The notes under the pieces: generated by a model | Told to the model about the DNA's origin: nothing | The model's database searches: none | The model's input: the letters and a program-made list of their open reading frames with translations, nothing else | Made by a program: the position numbers and the translations under genes | Part shown: positions 6,722-10,588 of the stretch, piece after piece | Layout: each line of letters opens with the position of its first letter | How positions within the stretch are numbered: the first letter of the stretch is position 1 | NCBI GenBank assembly: GCA_030039615.1 | Contig: JASHVF010000201.1 | Location: 1-12,454 of the forward strand | From: Gammaproteobacteria bacterium | Lineage (GTDB): Bacteria; Pseudomonadota; Gammaproteobacteria; Steroidobacterales; Steroidobacteraceae | DNA: 12,454 bases | Reading direction: 5' to 3'

Positions 6722-7243
6722 CTACTGCGCCATCTGCACCATGTGATCGACGGCCTGCCTGACGAGGTCGTCGGGCACGTCGGTGCGTCCGCCCTTTGGC
6801 GGCATGACGCCGGTCTTGCCCTGGAAGCCCTGCAGAGCATGCTGGTAGAGCGTCGCCTTGCCTTCGGCGATGCGCGGCTGCCACGCAGCCTTGTCGCCCG
6901 CCTTGGGCGCGCCGGCGATTCCCTGGCCGTGGCAAACGCTGCAGGTCTGCTCGAAGAGCTCGGTGCCGTTCTTCGGCATCGCCGGTGCCGCCGAGCCCGC
7001 CGCGGCCGGCGTCTCCACCTTGATCGTCAGCGCGGAGTTGTCCTGGCCGGCAACCGCCTCGTGCGCCGGCTCTTCGAGGCGCGCCGCGACGCTGCTGGTG
7101 TAGCCCGGCTCGGTGAGCACGTTCGCGTCCTGGGTGCGGCTCGCGACGATGCGCGCCAGCGCGAACAGCAGGATTGTGATGGTCACCAGCAGGCCGATCA
7201 CCATGCTGAAAACGTTGAAGAAATGGGTGTCCTGCTTGCTCAC
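6722..7243 (-). CDS. Membrane-anchored monohaem c-type cytochrome (cytochrome c5-like)
   Basis: Electron carrier of 173 residues facing the periplasm. The N-terminus (MSKQDTHFFNVFSMVIG) leads into one transmembrane helix at about 12-32 that has no evident cleavage site, so it probably acts as an anchor. A low-complexity Ala/Glu linker (about 50-90) separates it from a single haem domain: CSVCHG (C101, C104, H105) attaches haem and M147 in GVMPPKGG is the likely axial ligand, a cytochrome c5-like arrangement. The start at 7243 is a GTG; I keep it because the SKQDTHFFN segment fits the family and the next Met lies inside the helix. A purine-rich GCGGAAAAA precedes it. It ends 34 bp from the convergent comM gene. 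Its redox partners are unknown; nearby cytochrome c4 suggests a role in respiratory electron transfer. Confidence 0.88.
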   Translation of the reverse strand: MSKQDTHFFNVFSMVIGLLVTITILLFALARIVASRTQDANVLTEPGYTSSVAARLEEPAHEAVAGQDNSALTIKVETPAAAGSAAPAMPKNGTELFEQTCSVCHGQGIAGAPKAGDKAAWQPRIAEGKATLYQHALQGFQGKTGVMPPKGGRTDVPDDLVRQAVDHMVQMAQ

Positions 7244-7280
7244 GTGTTTTTCCGCCGCGGAGGCGCCGAACCGGCCGCGA

Positions 7281-7310
7281 AGTATAGCCGCTCGGCTCCC
7301 CGCTCCGTAA
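7281..7310 (-). promoter_or_regulatory. Probable sigma-70 promoter for the c5-like cytochrome
   Basis: On the minus strand TATACT (7281-7286) is a 5/6 match to the -10 box, with TTACGG (7305-7310) as a weak -35 at 18 bp. Transcription would begin near 7274, about 30 nt before the GTG start. It lies back to back with the tRNA promoter in a 110 bp gap. Confidence 0.45.
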
Positions 7311-7311
7311 A

Positions 7312-7340
7312 TAGACGCTTCTTCACCCTGCGCGTATCAT
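7312..7340 (+). promoter_or_regulatory. Probable sigma-70 promoter for tRNA-Arg
   Basis: TAGACG (7312-7317), 17 bp spacer, TATCAT (7335-7340), giving a start near 7347, just upstream of the mature tRNA 5' end at 7354. The stretch right after the -10 (CGCCCGCCCC) is GC-rich, the type of discriminator associated with growth-rate and ppGpp control of stable RNA promoters. Confidence 0.55.
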
Positions 7341-7353
7341 CGCCCGCCCCAAC

Positions 7354-7430
7354 GCGCCCGTAGCTCAGTTGGATAGAGTGGCAGCCTCCGAAGCTGCAGG
7401 TCGCTGGTTCGAATCCAGTCGGGCGCGCCA
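7354..7430 (+). tRNA. tRNA-Arg (anticodon CCG)
   Basis: A complete 77 nt cloverleaf. The acceptor stem GCGCCCG (7354-7360) pairs fully with CGGGCGC (7420-7426), discriminator G7427, and CCA is encoded at 7428-7430. The D arm contains AGTTGGATA, the anticodon stem GCAGC/GCTGC closes the loop CTCCGAA, placing anticodon CCG at 7388-7390, and the T arm has GCTGG-TTCGAAT-CCAGT. It reads the Arg codon CGG, common in this GC-rich genome. The 3' end lies only 4 nt from the stop codon of the convergent dsbA gene, with no terminator hairpin in between. Confidence 0.98.
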
Positions 7431-7434
7431 TTCA

Positions 7435-8313
7435 CTAATGGCGATGCTCGGAGGCCGCCAGATCGTTGATCAGCTGGACGAGGTTTGCCGGGCTGCCCGC
7501 CTTGGCCACGTCGGTCACATACTTGCCGTTGATGACGATCTGCGGAACGCTCTGCACGCGGTAGCGCAACATCAGGTCCTCGGCGCGCTGCAGGTTGGTG
7601 CTCACCAGCAGCGAGTTGTAGGCGTTGGCGAAGTCCGCGGCGCTTACGCCGCGCTGCGCCGCCCACGCCTGCTCGATGCGCAGCGTGTCGGCATCGTCGC
7701 TGCCGATCAGCGTATTGCGTTGCTGCTGGATGGTGTCGAAGGCCTCGTCGATGAGATCGCTGCGCCCGAGCGCCAGCAGCGTGTAAAGCAGTTTGGCGTG
7801 CGCGCGGTGCGCCGCGTCCCATTCGACCGGCACGAGCACGAACTGGATGTAGGCGGGCTTGCTCTTCTGCCATGCGCGCATGGTCGGCTCGAGCGCGTAA
7901 CAGTGCGGGCAGCCGAGCCATATGAACTCGATGACCTCGACCATGCCCGGCGCGACGCTGGTCGGCTGCTCCGGCACCACCGGGTCGTAGTTGACGCCGG
8001 GCTTCCAGCGGCCGGCGGGCAGCTGCGCGTCGGGCGGCAGCGCCGCCATGCGCTCGAGCGAGACGTCGCTGCTCTCCGGCTTCTCGTTGGCGGCACCGTC
8101 GGGGGACTCCTGTCCGCCGGTCGCCTGCTCGGTCTCGCTCGCGGCGGGCAAAGCCGCAGTGGGCGGCGGCGTAGCGGGTGCCGCGGCGGGTGCCATGGCG
8201 GCGGCGGGCGTACTCGGCGCGCTCGCAGCGGCGGGCGGCGTCTCCTTATGCGCGCAGGAGCAGGACGAGAGCCCCAGCACCAGCAGCGCTGCCAGGCCGA
8301 GCAGACGCCTCAT
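7435..8313 (-). CDS. dsbA: DsbA-family thiol:disulfide oxidoreductase, predicted lipoprotein
   Basis: Periplasmic thiol oxidase of 292 residues that introduces disulfides into secreted proteins and would be re-oxidised by DsbB. The thioredoxin fold begins near residue 105; the active site is CPHC (C135-C138, in WLGCPHCYALEP), identical to the E. coli DsbA dipeptide, and the cis-Pro is P257 in QSVPQIVING. The N-terminus carries a lipobox, LSSC (C18), followed by about 85 residues very rich in Ala, Pro, Ser and Glu, so the domain appears tethered to a membrane rather than free. E. coli DsbA is about 208 residues with no such linker. The start lies 4 nt after the cytochrome c4 stop, so the two are one operon, a pairing known in Pseudomonas near engB/polA. 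It ends 4 nt from the convergent tRNA. Confidence 0.93.
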   Translation of the reverse strand: MRRLLGLAALLVLGLSSCSCAHKETPPAAASAPSTPAAAMAPAAAPATPPPTAALPAASETEQATGGQESPDGAANEKPESSDVSLERMAALPPDAQLPAGRWKPGVNYDPVVPEQPTSVAPGMVEVIEFIWLGCPHCYALEPTMRAWQKSKPAYIQFVLVPVEWDAAHRAHAKLLYTLLALGRSDLIDEAFDTIQQQRNTLIGSDDADTLRIEQAWAAQRGVSAADFANAYNSLLVSTNLQRAEDLMLRYRVQSVPQIVINGKYVTDVAKAGSPANLVQLINDLAASEHRH

Positions 8314-8317
8314 GGGG

Positions 8318-9025
8318 TCAGCGCATACCCTGAACGTAGGAGGCGACGTCGCGGATTTCCTCGGGCGTCAGGCGCTTGGCGAGCGTCAGCATCATGACGC
8401 TGTTGGGGTCGGCGTGGGCGGTATCGGCGCCGGTGTAGCGCGCGCCGCTCGCGTAATCGTTGAGTTGCTTGATCACGTACACCGACTGCTGCGCGCGCAG
8501 CGCCGGGTAGCCGGCCGCCAGATTGCCCCGGCCCACCGGCCCGTGGCATGCAACGCAGGCGGGCACGTTGCGCGCGGGATCGCCGCTGAGATAAACGGCC
8601 TGGCCCGCCTTCCAGTAGGAGGGATCGGCCTCGAGACCGCTCGGCGTCTGCGCCTCGTAGTACACCGCGAGGTCGCTGATGTCCTGGTCGCTGAGCGTCG
8701 ACGCGAGCGGCTTCATGGTCGGGTCGCTGCGTACGCCCGCGCGAAACAGCTGCAGCTGCTCGGCGATGTAGACCGCGCTCTGGCCGGCAAGGCGCGGCCA
8801 CACGGGATTTGCGCTGTTGCCCTGCGGGCCGTGGCAGGCGCTGCAGAGCGCCGCCTTGGCCTCACCACTGGCGACCGTGCCCGTCGTGAACGGCCCCGCG
8901 GCGGGTGCCGCAGCAGCGCTGCCCGCGGGCGTGCTCTGCGCGTGAGCGAGCGCGGCCGACAGCGCCAGCGCCGTGGCGGCAAGCCCCATCCAACCGACTC
9001 TGTGGGTGTTCGGCATTTTTCTCAT
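8318..9025 (-). CDS. Cytochrome c4 (dihaem c-type cytochrome)
   Basis: Periplasmic dihaem electron carrier of 235 residues, feeding electrons to terminal oxidases in the family. Residues 1-29 are a signal peptide ending AALAHA, followed by a short Ala/Pro-rich stretch. There are two similar class I haem domains: CSACHG (C61, C64, H65) with M104 in DPTMKPL as axial ligand, and CVACHG (C157, C160, H161) with M211 or M212 in NSVMMLTLAKRL. I chose the ATG at 9025; an internal ATG at 9016 also keeps the signal peptide and is possible. Upstream extension would run antisense to engB. The downstream dsbA begins 4 nt after the stop, so expression is probably joint, linking haem-protein supply and oxidative folding. 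The gene diverges from engB with overlapping promoter elements. Confidence 0.95.
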   Translation of the reverse strand: MRKMPNTHRVGWMGLAATALALSAALAHAQSTPAGSAAAAPAAGPFTTGTVASGEAKAALCSACHGPQGNSANPVWPRLAGQSAVYIAEQLQLFRAGVRSDPTMKPLASTLSDQDISDLAVYYEAQTPSGLEADPSYWKAGQAVYLSGDPARNVPACVACHGPVGRGNLAAGYPALRAQQSVYVIKQLNDYASGARYTGADTAHADPNSVMMLTLAKRLTPEEIRDVASYVQGMR

Positions 9026-9057
9026 TCCGGTCCGGTTCCGCGAAGCGAGGCGCGGCG

Positions 9058-9067
9058 ATTGTACACT
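9058..9067. promoter_or_regulatory. Overlapping divergent -10 elements of cytochrome c4 and engB
   Basis: In ATTGTACACT the plus strand offers TACACT (9062-9067, towards engB) and the minus strand TACAAT (9058-9063, towards cytochrome c4). They share two bases within the palindrome TGTACA. Good -35 hexamers are not evident on either side, so both may be weak or activator-dependent. Starts would lie near 9074 (plus) and 9051 (minus). Confidence 0.4.
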
Positions 9068-9115
9068 ACGGCCCCGCTCGGGCTTTCGGGCCGGCTTGAG
9101 TCTTATCCCGTAAAA

Positions 9116-9688
9116 ATGAGCCGTTTCCAGCAGGCGGACTTCCTGATCAGCGCGGCAGCGCCCGCGCAGTTTCCTCCCGACACGGGTGCGGAAGTCGCCT
9201 TCGCGGGGCGCTCCAATGCCGGCAAGTCGAGCGCCATCAATGCCATCACGCGGCGGCGCGGCCTGGCGCGCACCAGCAAGACGCCAGGGCGCACCCGGCT
9301 GCTCAATTTCTTCGAGCTCGCGCCGCAGCGCCGCCTGGTGGATCTGCCGGGTTACGGCTACGCGGGCGGACCGGCCGCCGAGCGCAGCTCCTGGGCTCCG
9401 CTCATCGACGCCTTGCACGACCGGGAGAGTCTCAAGGGCCTGTTCCTGATCGTGGACGTGCGGCGCGGCATCACCGCGGGCGACGAGGGACTGCTCGAGT
9501 GGGCGTTACCCCTGCGGGTGCACGTGCTGCTCTCCAAGGCCGACAAGCTCGGGCGAGGCGAAGCCGCACGTGCGCTGCGCGCCGCGACGACGCAGCTCGG
9601 GGGGCGTGCGGGCGTACAGCTGTTCTCGGCCGTCGACGGCACCGGCCTGAAGCAGGCACAGGACACCCTTGCGGAGTGGCTTGCCTGA
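9116..9688 (+). CDS. engB: EngB/YsxC/YihA ribosome-biogenesis GTPase
   Basis: Essential GTPase of 190 residues needed for assembly of the large ribosomal subunit in the bacteria where it has been studied. The GTPase motifs are in order: G1 GRSNAGKS (31-38), G2 region TSKTPGRT (53-60), G3 DLPG (76-79) within VDLPGYGYA, G4 SKAD (140-143, usually TKAD), and G5 SAVDGTG (171-177). The ATG at 9116 gives the family's typical start (MSRFQQADFLISA...LPPDTGAEVAFAGRSN-like order); upstream extension is antisense to cytochrome c4. There is no strong ribosome site before it (only TTGAG about 19 nt upstream). It is convergent with the RNA candidate, whose 3' end is 8 nt beyond the engB stop. Confidence 0.96.
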   Translation: MSRFQQADFLISAAAPAQFPPDTGAEVAFAGRSNAGKSSAINAITRRRGLARTSKTPGRTRLLNFFELAPQRRLVDLPGYGYAGGPAAERSSWAPLIDALHDRESLKGLFLIVDVRRGITAGDEGLLEWALPLRVHVLLSKADKLGRGEAARALRAATTQLGGRAGVQLFSAVDGTGLKQAQDTLAEWLA

Positions 9689-9696
9689 GGTGGGCA

Positions 9697-9732
9697 GAAA
9701 TAAAAGGCCCCGGCGGTTTGAGCCGCCGGGGC
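9697..9732 (-). terminator. Strong intrinsic terminator (minus strand)
   Basis: A perfect 10 bp stem, GCCCCGGCGG/CCGCCGGGGC (9707-9716 with 9723-9732), and a 6 nt loop. Read on the minus strand it is followed by CTTTTATTTC (9706-9697), a proper T-tract. On the plus strand no T-run follows, so it does not serve engB in the usual way. It closes the RNA candidate and/or the mRNA of the beta-barrel gene. Confidence 0.87.
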
Positions 9733-9865
9733 AGACTAACCCGGCACAGGTCTCGTTGAACCGGGTCGATACCCGCTCAGGGAGGGAAGCGGGGAGTGAC
9801 AAGCACTCGATGGATTAGATGGAGGCGGTTTCCTCGAGTTCCAGCTCGACCCGAAAAAAATGTCG
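9697..9865 (-). ncRNA. Candidate sRNA at the Spot 42 / ErsA / sX13 locus (polA-engB intergenic)
   Basis: Structured non-coding stretch of about 165 nt on the minus strand, ending in a strong intrinsic terminator. Reading along the RNA: hairpin A, ACTCGA/TCGAGT (9834-9839 with 9805-9810), whose 23 nt loop holds CCGCCTCC; hairpin B, GAGTG-CTTGT-CACTC (9794-9808), overlapping A; hairpin C, CCCGCT/AGCGGG (9788-9793 with 9772-9777) with the loop TCCCTCCCTG; hairpin D, ACCCGG/CCGGGT (9761-9766 with 9739-9744), 16 nt loop; then the terminator. C-rich loops facing GGAGG-type ribosome sites are the mode of action described for sX13 and resemble ErsA. The place and direction (after polA, convergent with engB) match E. 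coli spf. The 5' end is a guess: an AT-rich stretch (9854-9915) should hold the promoter, with TATGAA (9872-9877) the best -10 but no good -35. Alternative: a structured 3' UTR of the beta-barrel gene. Confidence 0.58.
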
Positions 9866-9871
9866 TTTCAT
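9815..9871 (-). CDS. Possible 18-codon small ORF overlapping the RNA candidate
   Basis: An ATG at 9871 opens a short frame, MKRHFFRVELELEETASI, ending in TAA at 9815-9817. The peptide is amphipathic-looking (basic start, acidic alternating middle) and spans the 5' part of the RNA candidate up to hairpin A. No Shine-Dalgarno sequence precedes it (AT-rich upstream), and a frame of this length can arise by chance. A dual-function RNA is thinkable but unsupported beyond the open frame. Confidence 0.15.
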   Translation of the reverse strand: MKRHFFRVELELEETASI

Positions 9872-9915
9872 TTCATAAATTTACGTAACAACTTGTATCG
9901 TACGCGCAACAAATC

Positions 9916-10449
9916 CTAGAAGAGATCCAGGAACGCGGTGAGCGAGATCAGATTGGCGCCGCCGGTATTGCGGATGCTGAAGTTCTCGAACTCGAGCCGC
10001 CCTCCGAAGTTTCCGAAACGCACCTGTCCGCCGATGCCCCAGGCGAACTCGGTGCCATTGTCCGAGAGTGAGAGAAACCCACCGCCCGGAACGCCGGAGC
10101 CCCCGCTCTCGGTCCAGCGCGCGAGGCCGACTTTGCCGAAGACGTCCAGGTATGGGACGGGAATCGGCACGTAGCCGACCGCATAGCCGGCGAATGCCTT
10201 GTACGCGAGGTGCGTGGCGGCGACATCGTCGCTGCCGAGATCCATGTAGTCGGCCTCGACCGCGAACAAGCTGATCGGGCGCAGCCCCGCCCAGACCTTC
10301 CAGTCGGTGCTGCTCAGATTGGAGTTGGTGGCGGCGATGTCCCGCAGGTTGTCGTTGGTGAGGCCGGCACCGATGTAGAAGAGTCCGTCGTCGGCGCAGG
10401 CGGCGCCCGCGGCGAACACGAGCACGAGAGCGAGCAGGAGTTTACGCAT
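9916..10449 (-). CDS. Small outer-membrane beta-barrel protein
   Basis: Predicted outer-membrane protein of 177 residues. The signal peptide MRKLLLALVLVFAAGAACA is likely cut after A19. The mature part alternates polar and hydrophobic residues in short strands (for example WKVWAGLRPI, FAVEADYMDLG, YLDVFGKVGLARW, EFAWGIGGQVRFG, GRLEFENFSI) and ends in TAFLDLF, with the terminal Phe that the BAM machinery recognises. Length and pattern fit an eight-stranded barrel of the OmpA-like/OMP_b-brl type; function is unknown. The ATG at 10449 has CGAGGGA about 6 nt upstream; the frame opens further back only into the polA 3' region. It lies between polA and the RNA candidate, where E. coli has no such gene. 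It may share the terminator at 9697, which would give it a long 3' UTR. Confidence 0.85.
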   Translation of the reverse strand: MRKLLLALVLVFAAGAACADDGLFYIGAGLTNDNLRDIAATNSNLSSTDWKVWAGLRPISLFAVEADYMDLGSDDVAATHLAYKAFAGYAVGYVPIPVPYLDVFGKVGLARWTESGGSGVPGGGFLSLSDNGTEFAWGIGGQVRFGNFGGRLEFENFSIRNTGGANLISLTAFLDLF

Positions 10450-10557
10450 GGAGATCCCTCGATGAACGTTGGATAAAGATCGAACCATCCCTAACACACT
10501 TTCGGCGCCGGCGTTGACATGTTGCACAGGGGCGACAGCGTCTGCGTGCGGCTCTGC

Positions 10558-10583
10558 CAGCCAGTGACCGTCGCCGCTGGCTG
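10558..10583. repeat. Stem-loop just after the polA stop
   Basis: CAGCCAG and CTGGCTG (10558-10564, 10577-10583) form a perfect 7 bp stem with a 12 nt loop, starting 5 nt after the polA stop on the minus strand. No T-tract follows, so it is not a standard intrinsic terminator; it could protect the polA mRNA 3' end or mark a processing or Rho-dependent stop. The rest of the 139 bp gap shows no clear promoter for the beta-barrel gene. Confidence 0.4.
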
Positions 10584-10588
10584 AAGTT

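Noticed and set aside
7991..9115. Upstream in-frame extension of engB
   Set aside because: Antisense to dsbA and cytochrome c4; the GTPase family begins at the ATG at 9116.
9854..9860. T7 run (minus strand) as a terminator of the beta-barrel gene
   Set aside because: No GC stem lies just before it; the preceding bases are AT-rich and unstructured.
9860..9919. Plus-strand 19-codon frame starting ATGTCGTTTCATTTC
   Set aside because: No ribosome site or promoter, overlaps the 3' end of the beta-barrel gene, and the frame is short enough to be chance.
10514..10519. Perfect TTGACA hexamer on the plus strand
   Set aside because: No -10 box at 16-18 bp and no plus-strand gene downstream; it would read only antisense into polA.
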